In this document: positions 20,027 to 31,865 of the stretch, piece by piece
How positions within the stretch are numbered: the first letter of the stretch is position 1
How the letters are laid out: every line of letters starts with the position of its first letter
Assembly: GCF_008364625.2 (NCBI RefSeq)
Contig: NZ_CP126604.1
Location: forward strand, 1,240,001-1,304,000
Direction: 5' to 3'
Source of the DNA: Enterobacter dykesii
Lineage (GTDB): Bacteria > Pseudomonadota > Gammaproteobacteria > Enterobacterales > Enterobacteriaceae
DNA: 64,000 bases
Notes under the pieces: model-generated
What the model was told of the DNA's origin: nothing
The model's input: the letters and a program-made list of their open reading frames with translations, nothing else
Databases searched by the model: none
Translations under genes and position numbers: made by a program

Positions 20027-21193
20027 ATGAACTTACATGAATATCAGGCCAAACAGCTGTTTGCCCGGTATGGCTTACCGGCTCCGGTGGGTTATGCCTG
20101 TACTACCCCGCGTGAAGCAGAAGAAGCCGCATCTAAAATCGGTTCCGGCCCTTGGGTAGTTAAGTGTCAGGTTCACGCTGGTGGCCGTGGTAAAGCGGGC
20201 GGTGTGAAGGTTGTTAAGAGCAAAGAAGAGATTCGTGCGTTTGCTGAACATTGGCTCGGCAAGCGTCTGGTAACCTACCAGACAGATGCGAACGGCCAGC
20301 CGGTTAACCAGATCCTGGTTGAAGCGGCGACCGACATCGCAAAAGAACTGTACCTGGGCGCGGTTGTTGACCGTAGCTCCCGTCGCGTGGTGTTCATGGC
20401 GTCTACCGAAGGCGGCGTGGAAATCGAAAAAGTGGCGGAAGAAACCCCTCACCTGATCCACAAAGTGGCTATCGATCCGCTGGCAGGCCCAATGCCTTAC
20501 CAGGGTCGCGAGCTGGCGTTCAAGCTGGGCCTGGAAGGCAAGCTGGTTCAGCAGTTCACCAAGATCTTCATGGGCCTGGCGAACATTTTCCTGGAGCGCG
20601 ACCTGGCGCTGATCGAGATCAACCCGCTGGTGATCACCACCCAGGGCGATCTGATCTGCCTCGACGGCAAGCTGGGTGCTGACGGCAACGCGCTGTTCCG
20701 CCAGTCCGATCTGCGCGAAATGCGCGACCAGTCTCAGGAAGACCCGCGTGAAGCGCAGGCGGCACAGTGGGAACTGAACTACGTGGCGCTGGACGGAAAC
20801 ATCGGCTGCATGGTTAACGGTGCGGGCCTGGCAATGGGCACCATGGACATCGTTAAGCTGCACGGCGGTGAGCCAGCAAACTTCCTCGACGTAGGCGGTG
20901 GCGCAACCAAAGAGCGCGTAACCGAAGCGTTCAAAATCATCCTCTCTGACGATAACGTGAAGGCGGTTCTGGTTAACATCTTCGGCGGCATCGTGCGTTG
21001 CGACCTGATTGCCGACGGCATCATCGGTGCGGTAGAAGAAGTGGGTGTTAACGTACCGGTGGTTGTGCGTCTGGAAGGTAACAACGCTGAACTCGGCGCG
21101 AAAAAACTGGCTGACAGCGGCCTGAATATTATTGCAGCGAAAAGTCTGACGGATGCAGCTCAGCAGGTTGTTGCCGCAGTGGAGGGGAAATAA
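20027..21193 (+). CDS. sucC: Succinyl-CoA synthetase (ADP-forming) beta subunit
   Basis: 388-residue ATP-grasp subunit of succinyl-CoA ligase; with SucD it makes ATP from succinyl-CoA. It begins [18 protein letters not shown], has the glycine-rich [13 protein letters not shown] nucleotide loop near residue 50, the metal site EINPLV (about 197–202) and [16 protein letters not shown] in the C-terminal CoA-ligase-like domain. It overlaps sucD by one base (TAATG), which favours equal synthesis of the two subunits. Confidence 0.98.
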   Translation: MNLHEYQAKQLFARYGLPAPVGYACTTPREAEEAASKIGSGPWVVKCQVHAGGRGKAGGVKVVKSKEEIRAFAEHWLGKRLVTYQTDANGQPVNQILVEAATDIAKELYLGAVVDRSSRRVVFMASTEGGVEIEKVAEETPHLIHKVAIDPLAGPMPYQGRELAFKLGLEGKLVQQFTKIFMGLANIFLERDLALIEINPLVITTQGDLICLDGKLGADGNALFRQSDLREMRDQSQEDPREAQAAQWELNYVALDGNIGCMVNGAGLAMGTMDIVKLHGGEPANFLDVGGGATKERVTEAFKIILSDDNVKAVLVNIFGGIVRCDLIADGIIGAVEEVGVNVPVVVRLEGNNAELGAKKLADSGLNIIAAKSLTDAAQQVVAAVEGK

Positions 21194-22062
21194 TGTCAGT
21201 TTTAATTAATAAAGATACCAAGGTTATCTGCCAGGGCTTCACCGGTAGCCAGGGGACTTTCCACTCCGAACAGGCGATTGCCTACGGCACGCAGATGGTT
21301 GGCGGCGTAACGCCAGGTAAAGGCGGCACCACGCATCTGGGTCTGCCGGTGTTCAACACCGTGCGTGAAGCCGTCGAAGCGACGGGCGCAACCGCGACCG
21401 TGATCTACGTTCCGGCACCGTTCTGCAAAGACTCCATTCTGGAAGCGATCGACGCAGGCATCAAACTGATCATCACCATCACCGAAGGCATCCCGACGCT
21501 GGATATGCTGACCGTGAAGGTGAAGCTGGATGAAGCTGGCGTGCGTATGATCGGCCCGAACTGCCCAGGCGTTATCACTCCGGGCGAATGCAAAATCGGC
21601 ATCATGCCGGGCCACATTCACAAGCCGGGTAAAGTGGGCATCGTGTCCCGTTCCGGTACCCTGACCTATGAAGCGGTTAAGCAGACCACCGACTACGGTT
21701 TCGGCCAGTCCACCTGTGTGGGCATCGGCGGTGACCCAATCCCAGGCTCTAACTTCATCGACATCCTGAAGCTGTTCCAGGAAGATCCACAGACCGAAGC
21801 GATCGTGATGATCGGTGAGATCGGTGGTAGCGCGGAAGAAGAAGCCGCTGCTTACATCAAAGAGCACGTGACCAAGCCAGTTGTCGGCTACATCGCGGGT
21901 GTGACCGCGCCGAAAGGCAAGCGTATGGGTCACGCAGGCGCGATCATCGCCGGCGGTAAAGGTACGGCTGATGAGAAATTCGCAGCGCTGGAAGCCGCAG
22001 GCGTGAAAACCGTTCGCAGCCTGGCGGATATCGGCGAAGCACTGAAATCCATCATTAAGTAA
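21193..22062 (+). CDS. sucD: Succinyl-CoA synthetase alpha subunit
   Basis: 289-residue CoA-binding subunit that carries the transient phosphohistidine. Motifs: [17 protein letters not shown] in the CoA-binding domain, [20 protein letters not shown], and the active-site histidine in [16 protein letters not shown] (His246 in E. coli numbering). It is the last gene of the sdh–suc cluster and is followed by a terminator. mngRAB, which follow in E. coli K-12, are absent. Confidence 0.98.
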   Translation: MSVLINKDTKVICQGFTGSQGTFHSEQAIAYGTQMVGGVTPGKGGTTHLGLPVFNTVREAVEATGATATVIYVPAPFCKDSILEAIDAGIKLIITITEGIPTLDMLTVKVKLDEAGVRMIGPNCPGVITPGECKIGIMPGHIHKPGKVGIVSRSGTLTYEAVKQTTDYGFGQSTCVGIGGDPIPGSNFIDILKLFQEDPQTEAIVMIGEIGGSAEEEAAAYIKEHVTKPVVGYIAGVTAPKGKRMGHAGAIIAGGKGTADEKFAALEAAGVKTVRSLADIGEALKSIIK

Positions 22063-22123
22063 GTCCTCTCTGCTCCCCGAAAGGGGGGCGTTGAAGTATA
22101 AAAATGTCCGTTTCGACATGGTT

Positions 22124-22148
22124 GGCCGCTGTAAAGCGGCCTTTTTTA
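22124..22148 (+). terminator. Rho-independent terminator after sucD
   Basis: GGCCGCT, a GTAA loop and AGCGGCC followed by six T, 61 bases after the sucD stop. It ends the sdhCDAB–sucABCD transcript. Confidence 0.9.
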
Positions 22149-22794
22149 TTGTCTGCCGGGCGACATGCAATAGTCACTAAATGGTGTTAATTAGAGAGGG
22201 GGATAAAAGTAAAATAATTGTTATTTATTTACCTTAAAGAGAGCGGATGGAAAAAAACGAAACACGCACTAAAATTTATGTCCTGAATAAATTAGGTATT
22301 CGGGCTTCTGAGTTAATAAAAATCACTTCTGTTTATATTCATCAATCGACCTGATAACCTTAATTGTATTTTATATACATATCTTTAACATGGTTTTTAC
22401 TATGTTCACCGCATCAAAACACATTTAACACAACGGATTGTTTTTGATTTAAATCAATGTTTAATCCTTGGAAAAACCCATCAAAAGGCGGTAAATTGTC
22501 CCCGATCAAAATGGCCGAAAAGTGATAATTTTGCTATAAATTGATCGCCGTCGAAAAACGTAAATGTGATTCAATAAAAACCTGTTTATTGTAAGGGTTT
22601 TGCAGCGTATTATATTTGCGGGATCAATTTGAGTTTTTTATTAACGTATTTGTAACCTCACGTCATCGTTTTTATCCTCCTTCAGGGTAATAACGACGAC
22701 AAGGATGCGAATAATTTGTATTGGGGCATGCGTGTGGATCTCTCTCTGATGGGGTTCACTCTCGGAGTCTTCATGCGATGAGCAAGGAGTCATG
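22149..22794 (+). promoter_or_regulatory. cydABX upstream control region
   Basis: A strongly AT-rich 646-base gap with no credible gene. It contains a perfect FNR box (listed separately) and several stretches like ArcA half-sites (e.g. CATTTAACAC near 22422 and ATGTTTAATC near 22457). In E. coli, ArcA, FNR and H-NS control cydAB over a similarly long region. Individual promoters could not be fixed by eye. Confidence 0.65.
22444..22457. promoter_or_regulatory. Perfect FNR box upstream of cydA
   Basis: TTGATTTAAATCAA is an exact match to the FNR consensus TTGAT-N4-ATCAA. In E. coli, FNR represses cydAB under full anaerobiosis while ArcA activates at low oxygen; the position about 340 bases before cydA fits that scheme. 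Confidence 0.85.
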
Positions 22795-24363
22795 ATGTTA
22801 GATATAGTCGAACTGTCGCGCTTACAGTTTGCCTTGACCGCGATGTACCACTTTCTGTTTGTGCCACTGACGCTCGGTATGGCGTTCCTGCTGGCCATTA
22901 TGGAAACGGTATACGTTCTCTCCGGCAAACAGATTTATAAAGATATGACCAAGTTCTGGGGCAAGTTGTTTGGTATCAACTTCGCGCTGGGCGTGGCAAC
23001 CGGTTTGACCATGGAGTTCCAGTTCGGGACTAACTGGTCTTACTATTCCCACTATGTCGGGGATATCTTCGGTGCGCCGCTGGCCATTGAAGGTCTGATG
23101 GCATTCTTCCTCGAATCCACCTTTGTAGGTCTGTTCTTCTTCGGTTGGGACCGTCTGGGTAAAGTCCAGCATATGGCGGTGACCTGGCTGGTGGCATTAG
23201 GTTCGAACCTCTCCGCGCTGTGGATCCTGGTGGCGAACGGCTGGATGCAGAACCCAATCGCGTCTGATTTCAACTTCGAAACCATGCGTATGGAGATGGT
23301 CAGCTTTGCCGAGCTGGTCCTGAACCCGGTGGCACAGGTTAAATTCGTTCACACCGTAGCATCTGGCTATGTGTGCGGCGCAATGTTCGTACTGGGTATC
23401 AGCTCCTACTACATGCTGCGCGGTCGTGACTTCGCGTTTGCTAAGCGCTCCTTTGCTATCGCTGCAAGTTTCGGTATGGCTGCAATCCTCTCTGTTATCG
23501 TTCTGGGTGATGAATCCGGTTACGAAATGGGTGACGTGCAGAAAACCAAACTGGCCGCTATCGAAGCCGAATGGGAAACCCAGCCGGCACCAGCTGCCTT
23601 TACGCTGTTCGGTATCCCCGATCAGGACGCGCAGGAAAACCGCTTCGCTATTCAAATCCCTTACGCGCTGGGTATTATCGCCACCCGTTCTGTTGATAAG
23701 CAGGTGACGGGCCTGAAAGAGCTGATGGTTCAGCACGAAGAGCGTATCCGTAACGGTATGAAAGCCTACTCGCTGCTCGAACAGCTGCGTGCCGGTTCTA
23801 CCGACCAGGCCGTTCGCGACCAGTTCAATAACGTGAAGAAAGATCTGGGTTACGGTCTGCTGTTGAAGCGTTATACCCCGAACGTTTCTGATGCGACAGA
23901 AGCGCAGATCCAGATGGCAACCAAAGACTCAATTCCACGCGTTGCGCCACTGTACTTCGCATTCCGTATCATGGTGGGCTGCGGCATCATCATGCTGCTG
24001 ATCATTGCGGCGTCCTTCTGGTCCGTGATTCGCAACCGCATCGGCGAGAAAAAATGGCTGCTGCGCACCGCGCTGTACGGTATTCCACTGCCGTGGATCG
24101 CTATCGAATCCGGCTGGTTTGTTGCGGAGTACGGCCGTCAGCCATGGGCGATTGGTGAGGTACTGCCAACGGCGGTAGCGAACTCGTCCCTGACAGCGGG
24201 CGACCTGATCTTCTCCATGCTGCTGATTTGTGGTCTGTACACCCTGTTCCTGGTGGCTGAACTGTTCCTGATGTTCAAGTTCGCGCGCCTTGGCCCAAGC
24301 AGCCTGAAAACCGGTCGCTATCACTACGAGCAGTCCACCGCGACTACTCAGCCGGCACGCTAA
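22795..24363 (+). CDS. cydA: Cytochrome bd-I ubiquinol oxidase subunit I
   Basis: Subunit I of the high-affinity terminal oxidase; it oxidises ubiquinol and binds haems b558, b595 and d. 522 residues from [19 protein letters not shown], in which the second His is the haem b595/d-side ligand (His19). [14 protein letters not shown] holds the b558 histidine and [13 protein letters not shown] its Met partner. The long Q-loop (about residues 255–385) marks the L-subfamily. [13 protein letters not shown] is conserved. An extra ATG one codon upstream exists; AAGGAG favours the chosen start. Confidence 0.98.
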   Translation: MLDIVELSRLQFALTAMYHFLFVPLTLGMAFLLAIMETVYVLSGKQIYKDMTKFWGKLFGINFALGVATGLTMEFQFGTNWSYYSHYVGDIFGAPLAIEGLMAFFLESTFVGLFFFGWDRLGKVQHMAVTWLVALGSNLSALWILVANGWMQNPIASDFNFETMRMEMVSFAELVLNPVAQVKFVHTVASGYVCGAMFVLGISSYYMLRGRDFAFAKRSFAIAASFGMAAILSVIVLGDESGYEMGDVQKTKLAAIEAEWETQPAPAAFTLFGIPDQDAQENRFAIQIPYALGIIATRSVDKQVTGLKELMVQHEERIRNGMKAYSLLEQLRAGSTDQAVRDQFNNVKKDLGYGLLLKRYTPNVSDATEAQIQMATKDSIPRVAPLYFAFRIMVGCGIIMLLIIAASFWSVIRNRIGEKKWLLRTALYGIPLPWIAIESGWFVAEYGRQPWAIGEVLPTAVANSSLTAGDLIFSMLLICGLYTLFLVAELFLMFKFARLGPSSLKTGRYHYEQSTATTQPAR

Positions 24364-24378
24364 GACAGGAGTCATCAA

Positions 24379-25518
24379 ATGATTGATTATGAAGTATTGC
24401 GTTTTATCTGGTGGCTGCTGGTTGGCGTTCTGCTGATCGGTTTCGCCGTCACGGATGGTTTCGACATGGGGGTGGGGATGCTCACCCGTTTCCTCGGTCG
24501 TAATGACACCGAGCGTCGAATCATGATCAACTCCATCGCCCCTCACTGGGACGGTAACCAGGTGTGGCTGATCACCGCTGGCGGCGCGCTGTTCGCTGCC
24601 TGGCCGATGGTCTACGCGGCTGCGTTCTCCGGCTTCTACGTGGCGATGATTCTGGTGCTGGCCTCTTTATTCTTCCGTCCGGTCGGTTTCGACTACCGTT
24701 CCAAGATTGAAGACACCCGCTGGCGCAACATGTGGGACTGGGGCATCTTTATCGGTAGCTTCGTTCCACCGCTGGTGATCGGCGTGGCGTTCGGTAACCT
24801 GCTTCAGGGCGTACCGTTCCACCTGGACGAATATATGCGTCTTTACTACACCGGTAACTTCTTCCAGCTGCTGAATCCGTTTGGTCTGCTGGCCGGCGTG
24901 GTGAGCGTGGCGATGATCATCACTCAGGGCGCAACCTATCTGCAGATGCGTACGGTTGGTGAACTGCACCTGCGTTCTCGCGCGACGGCTCAGGTCGCTG
25001 CGCTGGTGACGCTGGTCTGCTTCGCACTGGCCGGTGTGTGGGTGGTGTACGGGATTGATGGTTATGTGGTGACCTCTGCAATTAACCACTCGGCACCGTC
25101 TAACCCGCTGACCAAAGAAGTGGCGCGTCAGGCTGGCGCATGGCTGGTGAACTTCAACAATACCCCTGCGCTGTGGGCGATCCCGGCTCTGGGCGTATTG
25201 CTGCCGCTGCTGACCGTGTTGACGTCTCGTCTGGAGAAAGGCGCACTGGCGTTCGTGTTCTCTTCGCTGACCCTGGCGTGCATCATCCTGACGGCGGGTA
25301 TTGCGATGTTCCCATTCGTCATGCCATCCAGCACCATGCTGAATGCTAGCCTGACCATGTGGGACGCAACGTCCAGCCAGCTGACGCTGAACCTGATGAC
25401 GTATGTTGCTTGCGTGTTCGTACCGATTATCCTGCTCTACACCACCTGGTGTTACTGGAAAATGTTCGGTCGTATCACTAAAGAACATATCGAAAGCAAC
25501 ACCCACTCTATGTATTAA
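24379..25518 (+). CDS. cydB: Cytochrome bd-I ubiquinol oxidase subunit II
   Basis: 379-residue, eight- or nine-helix partner of CydA in the inner membrane. It starts MIDYEVLRFIWWLLVGVLLI; the segment TDGFDMGVGMLTRFLGR with conserved Asp residues and HWDGNQVWLITAGGALFAAWP are family signatures linked to proton and cation paths. 15 bases after cydA with an AGGAG ribosome binding site; followed 14 bases later by cydX. Confidence 0.98.
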   Translation: MIDYEVLRFIWWLLVGVLLIGFAVTDGFDMGVGMLTRFLGRNDTERRIMINSIAPHWDGNQVWLITAGGALFAAWPMVYAAAFSGFYVAMILVLASLFFRPVGFDYRSKIEDTRWRNMWDWGIFIGSFVPPLVIGVAFGNLLQGVPFHLDEYMRLYYTGNFFQLLNPFGLLAGVVSVAMIITQGATYLQMRTVGELHLRSRATAQVAALVTLVCFALAGVWVVYGIDGYVVTSAINHSAPSNPLTKEVARQAGAWLVNFNNTPALWAIPALGVLLPLLTVLTSRLEKGALAFVFSSLTLACIILTAGIAMFPFVMPSSTMLNASLTMWDATSSQLTLNLMTYVACVFVPIILLYTTWCYWKMFGRITKEHIESNTHSMY

Positions 25519-25532
25519 GTAAGGAGCTGAAT

Positions 25533-25646
25533 ATGTGGTATTTCGCATGGATTTTAGGGACGCTTCTTGCCTGTGCATTTGGTGTCATCACTGCCCTGGC
25601 GCTTGAGCACGTCGAAGCGACCAAAGCGGGTGAAGAAAAACACTGA
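25533..25646 (+). CDS. cydX: Cytochrome bd-I accessory subunit CydX
   Basis: 37-residue single-span peptide starting MWYFAWILGTLLACAFGV and containing ALALEHVE, the conserved pattern of CydX, which is needed for haem stability and activity of cytochrome bd. A strong AAGGAG lies seven bases before the ATG. The stop overlaps ybgE by one base (TGATG). Too short for many gene callers. Confidence 0.95.
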   Translation: MWYFAWILGTLLACAFGVITALALEHVEATKAGEEKH

Positions 25647-25936
25647 TGAATATTATCGCAAAGTTATATGCGGTAATGGATAAGCGCCCGTTACGGGCGC
25701 TTTCTTTAGTGATGGCATTACTGCTGGCAGGTTGTATCTTCTGGGACCCTTCGCGCTTTGCAGCGAAAACCAGCGAGCTTGAAATCTGGCACGGCTTCCT
25801 CATTATGTGGGCGGTGTGCGCAGGTGTGATCCACGGCGTGGGCTTTCGTCCGAAAGCCGTTCACTGGCAGGGAATTTTTTGCCCGCTGATTGCCGATCTG
25901 GTGCTTCTCGCCGGTTTGATTTTCTTCTTCTTCTGA
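25646..25936 (+). CDS. ybgE: Cyd operon protein YbgE
   Basis: 96-residue membrane protein with three hydrophobic segments, starting MNIIAKLYAVMDKRPLRALS and ending with FFFF. It matches YbgE, always found after cydABX. Its role in bd oxidase assembly or function is not settled. Start overlaps the cydX stop. A weak hairpin follows. Confidence 0.93.
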   Translation: MNIIAKLYAVMDKRPLRALSLVMALLLAGCIFWDPSRFAAKTSELEIWHGFLIMWAVCAGVIHGVGFRPKAVHWQGIFCPLIADLVLLAGLIFFFF

Positions 25937-25956
25937 ATAAGAAATGTCCGTTAACG

Positions 25957-25984
25957 TTATGGGCTTACCCGAGCCCATAAAAAT
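25957..25984 (+). terminator. Probable terminator after ybgE
   Basis: TTATGGGCT and AGCCCATAA form a nine-pair stem around a six-base loop. The following tract (AAATTTA) is only weakly T-rich, so termination strength is uncertain. Confidence 0.55.
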
Positions 25985-26084
25985 TTACTCTCCGTTTACT
26001 TTCCCCCATTCCCAACCCTCTTTCCCGCGCGTATAGTAGCGAAGTTTAAAAGCTCTAACTTTTGTTGCATTACCGGGATGTAAA

Positions 26085-27178
<1,094 letters not shown>

Positions 27179-27181
27179 ACC

Positions 27182-27610
27182 ATGGCCAGATCGCGTGGAC
27201 GAGGTCGTCGCGAGCTCAAGTCCGAAATTAATATCGTTCCACTGCTGGACGTCCTGCTGGTACTGCTGCTGATCTTCATGGCGACAGCGCCAATCATTAC
27301 CCAGAGCGTGGAAGTGGATCTGCCGGATGCGACAGAATCACAGGCGGTGAGCACCAATGACGATCCTCCGGTTATCATTGAGGTTTCCGGCGTAGGGCAA
27401 TACAGCGTCGTGGTAGAGAAAGATCGTATGGATCAGCTGCCGCCTGAGCAGGTGATTGCAGAGGCGCAGCGTCGTCTGGAGTCAAATCCGAAAACGGTCT
27501 TCTTAATCGGTGGCGCGAAAGACGTACCCTACGATGAAATTATTAAAGCGCTGAACTTGCTACATAGTGCGGGTGTTAAGTCAGTTGGCTTAATGACCCA
27601 ACCTATTTGA
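27182..27610 (+). CDS. tolR: Tol-Pal system motor protein TolR
   Basis: 142-residue ExbD-family protein with one membrane span. INIVPLLDVLLVLLLIFM carries the proton-path aspartate (Asp23 in E. coli). The periplasmic domain follows, ending LMTQPI. Three bases after tolQ, with the ribosome binding site inside the end of tolQ, so the two are coupled. Confidence 0.97.
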   Translation: MARSRGRGRRELKSEINIVPLLDVLLVLLLIFMATAPIITQSVEVDLPDATESQAVSTNDDPPVIIEVSGVGQYSVVVEKDRMDQLPPEQVIAEAQRRLESNPKTVFLIGGAKDVPYDEIIKALNLLHSAGVKSVGLMTQPI

Positions 27611-27638
27611 TCATCCGCGTAGTTTTTGGGAACCGATA

Positions 27639-28916
27639 GTGTCAAAGGCAACCGAACAGAACGACAAGCTTAAGCGAGCGATAATCGTCTCCGCAGTGCT
27701 GCACGTGATTCTCTTTGCAGCGCTGATCTGGAGTTCGTTCGACGAGCATATTGATGCATCAGCCGGCGGCGGTGGAGGGTCTTCCATTGACGCCGTGATG
27801 GTGGATCCCGGTGCGGTAGTACAGAACTATAATCGCGAACAGCAGCAGAAGGCGAGTGCTAAACGGGCTGAAGAGCAGCGTGAAAAACAGTCGCAACAGC
27901 AGGCGGAAGAACTGCGTGAAAAGCAGGCCGCAGAGCAGGAGCGTCTGAAGCAGCTTGAGAAAGAGCGTTTGCAGGCGCAGGAAGCTGCGAAAGAGCAGGC
28001 GGAACAGCAGAAGCAAGCCGAAGAGGCCGCGAAGAAAGCACAGGAACAGCAAAAGCAGGCGGAAGAGGCGGCAGCAAAAGCCGCAGCGGACGCGAAAGCG
28101 CAGGCTGATGCCCAGGCGAAACTAGCGGCAGAAGCGGCGAAGAAAGCCGCTGCTGATGCTCAGAAGAAAGCTGAAGCGGAAGCCGCGAAGAAAGCCGCTG
28201 CCGATGCTCAGAAGAAAGCTGAAGCGGAAGCCGCGAAGAAAGCCGCTGCTGATGCTCAGAAGAAAGCCGAAGCGGAAGCCGCGAAAAAAGCCGCTCAGGA
28301 AGCAGAGAAGAAAGCTGCTGCCGAGGCCGCGAAGAAAGCTGCTGCCGAGGCCGCGAAGAAAGCGGCTGCTGCTGAGAAAGCGGCTGCAGAAAAAGCTGCC
28401 GCCGCTGAAAAAGCCGCTGCCGATAAAAAAGCTGCAGCTGAGAAGGCCGCTGCCGATAAGAAAGCTGCTGCTGATAAAGCGGCTGCCAAAAAGGCCGCTG
28501 CTGCTGAAAAAGCTGCTGCTGCCGCAGGGGTTGACGATCTGCTGGGCGATTTGAGCTCCGGTAAGAATGCACCGAAAACGGGCGGTGGGGCGAAAGGAAA
28601 CAACGCAGCGCCGACGGGAAGTGGTAACACTAAGAGTAACGGTGCGACAGGGGCTGAAATCAACGGTTATGCCGCGCAGATTAAATCCGCTATTGAAAGC
28701 CGATTTTATGATGCGTCTTCCTATACCGGTAAAACGTGTACGTTGCGTATAAAACTGGCTCCGGACGGCATGCTGCTGGATATTAAGTCTGAAGGTGGCG
28801 ACCCGGCTTTATGTACTGCGGCCCTGGCTGCAGCGCGTCAGGCGAAGATGCCTAAACCGCCGTCTCAGGCAGTTTACGAAGTCTTCAAAAATGCGCCGCT
28901 GGACTTCAAACCTTAA
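27639..28916 (+). CDS. tolA: Tol-Pal system protein TolA
   Basis: 425-residue energy-transducing protein that reaches from the inner membrane to Pal/TolB; it is also a receptor for group A colicins and filamentous phages. Domain I has a single N-terminal span with the S-H pair in SAVLHVILFAALIWSS. Domain II (about 60–300) is a long Ala/Lys/Glu helix. Domain III is globular (ATGAEINGYAAQIKSAIE to the end) with the disulfide cysteines in GKTCTL and PALCTA. GTG start as in E. coli. The helix contains exact 48-base tandem repeats. Confidence 0.96.
   Translation: MSKATEQNDKLKRAIIVSAVLHVILFAALIWSSFDEHIDASAGGGGGSSIDAVMVDPGAVVQNYNREQQQKASAKRAEEQREKQSQQQAEELREKQAAEQERLKQLEKERLQAQEAAKEQAEQQKQAEEAAKKAQEQQKQAEEAAAKAAADAKAQADAQAKLAAEAAKKAAADAQKKAEAEAAKKAAADAQKKAEAEAAKKAAADAQKKAEAEAAKKAAQEAEKKAAAEAAKKAAAEAAKKAAAAEKAAAEKAAAAEKAAADKKAAAEKAAADKKAAADKAAAKKAAAAEKAAAAAGVDDLLGDLSSGKNAPKTGGGAKGNNAAPTGSGNTKSNGATGAEINGYAAQIKSAIESRFYDASSYTGKTCTLRIKLAPDGMLLDIKSEGGDPALCTAALAAARQAKMPKPPSQAVYEVFKNAPLDFKP
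28137..28280 (+). repeat. Three 48-base tandem repeats inside tolA
   Basis: Units at 28137–28184, 28185–28232 and 28233–28280 are nearly identical and encode the 16-residue unit AKKAAADAQKKAEAEA; a degenerate fourth unit follows. Copy number changes would keep the frame and alter the length of the TolA periplasmic helix. Confidence 0.9.
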
Positions 28917-28922
28917 GTTACA

Positions 28923-28946
28923 TTTTCCCCGTGCAAACGGGGAAAA
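28923..28946 (+). other. Strong hairpin in the tolA–tolB spacer
   Basis: TTTTCCCCGT, a GCAA tetraloop and ACGGGGAAAA form a perfect ten-pair stem seven bases after tolA. An A-run rather than a U-run follows, so it is not a classical terminator in the tol direction; mRNA stabilisation or partial termination are possible. Confidence 0.55.
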
Positions 28947-29050
28947 ATAGACCAGGTTTAGTCACAGGGTTCTGGTAGTTTTGTCTATTTGAGTTTGTTA
29001 ACATTCTGCTAAATTATCGTGGGTAAAGTTACCCGGATAAGGGAGATATG

Positions 29051-30343
29051 ATGAAGCAGGCATTACGTGTAGCATTTAGTTTTTTAATGCTGTGGGCAGC
29101 AGTACTGCACGCAGAAGTACGTATCGAGATCACCCAGGGGGTGGACTCGGCACGCCCAATCGGTGTTGTTCCGTTCCAGTGGGCCGGTCCTGGCGCTGCA
29201 CCTGAAGATGCCGGTGGCATCGTGGCGGCTGACCTGCGTAACAGCGGTAAATTCAACCCGTTAGATCGTTCTCGTCTGCCGCAGCAGCCGGGCAGCGCGC
29301 AGGAAGTACAGCCTGCAGCATGGTCTGCACTGGGTATTGATGCCGTGGTTGTGGGTCAGGTTACGCCTAACCCGGACGGCTCTTACAACGTGGCCTGGCA
29401 GCTGGTCGATACCGGCGGTGCACCGGGTACCGTTCTGGCACAGAACTCTTACAAGGTCACTAAGCAGTACCTGCGCTACGCGGCACACGCTGCCAGCGAT
29501 GCGGTATTTGAAAAACTGACCGGCATTAAAGGGGCGTTCCGTACCCGTATTGCTTATGTGGTGCAGACCAACGGTGGTCAGTTCCCGTATGAGCTGCGCG
29601 TATCTGACTACGACGGCTACAACCAGTTCCTGGTGAAACGTTCTTCGCAGCCGCTGATGTCTCCAGCCTGGTCTCCGGACGGTTCTAAACTGGCCTATGT
29701 AACCTTCGAAAGCGGCCGTTCAGCGCTGGTAATCCAGACGCTGGCAAACGGTGCTGTTCGTCAGGTGGCCTCTTTCCCACGTCACAACGGTGCACCTTCC
29801 TTCTCTCCGGACGGGTCTAAACTGGCGTTTGCGCTGTCAAAAACCGGTAGCCTGAACCTGTACGTGATGGACATTGGCTCTGGCCAGATTCGTCAGGTGA
29901 CCGACGGTCGCAGCAACAACACCGAACCTTCATGGTTCCCGGACAGTCAAAACCTGGCGTTTACCTCTGACCAGGCTGGCCGTCCACAAATTTACAAAGT
30001 CAACATCAACGGCGGTGCTCCGCAGCGTATTACCTGGGAAGGTTCGCAGAACCAGAACGCAGACGTGAGCAGCGACGGTAAATTTATGGTAATGGTGAGC
30101 TCCAACGGTGGGCAGCAGCACATTGCCAAACAAGATCTGGTAGCGGGTGGCGTTCAAGTTCTGTCGTCAACGTTCCTGGATGAAACGCCAAGTCTGGCAC
30201 CTAACGGCACGATGGTAATCTACAGCTCTTCTCAGGGGATGGGATCTGTGCTGAATCTGGTTTCTACAGATGGGCGTTTCAAAGCGCGTATTCCGGCAAC
30301 TGATGGACAGGTAAAATCACCTGCCTGGTCGCCGTATCTGTAA
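29051..30343 (+). CDS. tolB: Tol-Pal system beta-propeller protein TolB
   Basis: 430-residue periplasmic protein that binds Pal and TolA. Signal peptide: [20 protein letters not shown] with cleavage after HA. Then an N-terminal mixed domain and a six-blade propeller with repeated [20 protein letters not shown] motifs (about 200–430). The frame has a second ATG one codon upstream; the chosen start gives the E. coli length. A separate promoter for tolB–pal–cpoB probably lies in the preceding 130 bases. Confidence 0.97.
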   Translation: MKQALRVAFSFLMLWAAVLHAEVRIEITQGVDSARPIGVVPFQWAGPGAAPEDAGGIVAADLRNSGKFNPLDRSRLPQQPGSAQEVQPAAWSALGIDAVVVGQVTPNPDGSYNVAWQLVDTGGAPGTVLAQNSYKVTKQYLRYAAHAASDAVFEKLTGIKGAFRTRIAYVVQTNGGQFPYELRVSDYDGYNQFLVKRSSQPLMSPAWSPDGSKLAYVTFESGRSALVIQTLANGAVRQVASFPRHNGAPSFSPDGSKLAFALSKTGSLNLYVMDIGSGQIRQVTDGRSNNTEPSWFPDSQNLAFTSDQAGRPQIYKVNINGGAPQRITWEGSQNQNADVSSDGKFMVMVSSNGGQQHIAKQDLVAGGVQVLSSTFLDETPSLAPNGTMVIYSSSQGMGSVLNLVSTDGRFKARIPATDGQVKSPAWSPYL

Positions 30344-30354
30344 ATAATAATTAA

Positions 30355-30900
<546 letters not shown>

Positions 30901-30909
30901 GAGAATTGC

Positions 30910-31704
30910 ATGAGCAGTAACTTCAGACATCATCTGTTGAGTCTGTCGTTACTGGTTGGAATAGCGGCCCCTTGGGCCGCTTTTGCTCAGGCACCAATCA
31001 GTAGTGTCGGCTCAGGCTCGGTAGAAGACCGGGTCACTCAACTCGAGCGTATTTCTAACGCTCACAGCCAGCTTTTAACCCAACTCCAGCAACAACTTTC
31101 CGATAATCAAAACGATATTGACTCTCTCCGCGGCCAGATTCAGGAAAGCCAGTATCAGTTGAACCAGGTTGTGGAACGTCAGAAGCAGATTTTGCTGCAG
31201 ATAGATAGCCTGAGCAGTGGTGGTGCAGCAGCACAAGCACAGCCAGCCGCGGGCGATCAGACCGGTGCGGCGACATCAGCACCGGCTGCAGATGCTTCTG
31301 CTTCAACAGGTGCGCCTGTACAGAGCGGTGACGCGAATACGGACTACAACGCGGCCATTGCCCTGGTGCAGGATCAATCTCGTCAGGATGACGCGCTTGC
31401 TGCGTTTCAGAACTTTGTGAAGAAATACCCTGATTCCACTTATCAGCCAAATGCGAATTACTGGCTCGGTCAGCTGAATTACAACAAGGGTAAAAAGGAC
31501 GATGCGGCGTTTTATTTTGCCTCAGTGGTGAAAAATTACCCGAAATCGCCAAAAGCGCCTGATGCGATGTATAAAGTGGGCGTCATCATGCAGGACAAAG
31601 GCGACACTGCGAAAGCCAAAGCGGTTTATCAGCAGGTGGTCTCTAAATTCCCGGGTACCGAAGGTGCCAAGCAGGCGCAAAAACGTCTGAATTCGATGGG
31701 ATGA
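30910..31704 (+). CDS. cpoB: Cell division coordinator CpoB (YbgF)
   Basis: 264-residue periplasmic protein that links TolA to the PBP1B/LpoB peptidoglycan synthase during division. Signal peptide to about residue 26 (FAQAPIS), N-terminal trimerising coiled coil (VEDRVTQLERISNAHSQL; about 36–100), Ala/Gln/Gly linker, then TPR repeats (AALVQDQSRQDDALAAFQNF-type pattern; NYWLGQLNYNKGKKDDA). Nine bases after pal. Last gene of the tol-pal cluster, followed by the tRNA genes. Confidence 0.95.
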   Translation: MSSNFRHHLLSLSLLVGIAAPWAAFAQAPISSVGSGSVEDRVTQLERISNAHSQLLTQLQQQLSDNQNDIDSLRGQIQESQYQLNQVVERQKQILLQIDSLSSGGAAAQAQPAAGDQTGAATSAPAADASASTGAPVQSGDANTDYNAAIALVQDQSRQDDALAAFQNFVKKYPDSTYQPNANYWLGQLNYNKGKKDDAAFYFASVVKNYPKSPKAPDAMYKVGVIMQDKGDTAKAKAVYQQVVSKFPGTEGAKQAQKRLNSMG

Positions 31705-31784
31705 TTATCGCATGACCAGAAATCGCGTTATTTCTGGTCGTGCAGCATGATTCGTAAGCAGTTAAGTGATCTTCATCGAAATTT

Positions 31785-31815
31785 TTGTTGCGCTGAATTC
31801 TTAAATCAGTAATAT
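31785..31815 (+). promoter_or_regulatory. Probable promoter of the Lys/Val tRNA cluster
   Basis: TAATAT at 31810–31815 is a good -10 and is followed by a GC-rich discriminator (GCCGCC), as in stringently controlled stable-RNA promoters. The -35 is TTGTTG (19-base gap) or the overlapping TTGCGC (16-base gap). It lies 50 bases before the first tRNA. Confidence 0.55.
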
Positions 31816-31865
31816 ATGCCGCCGTTGCCACGGGATATCAAACAACGTGAAAACAGCGTAAAAGT

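Noticed and set aside
27859..28572. 237-codon and other open frames opposite tolA
   Set aside because: Low-complexity mirror of the Ala/Lys/Glu repeats of tolA.
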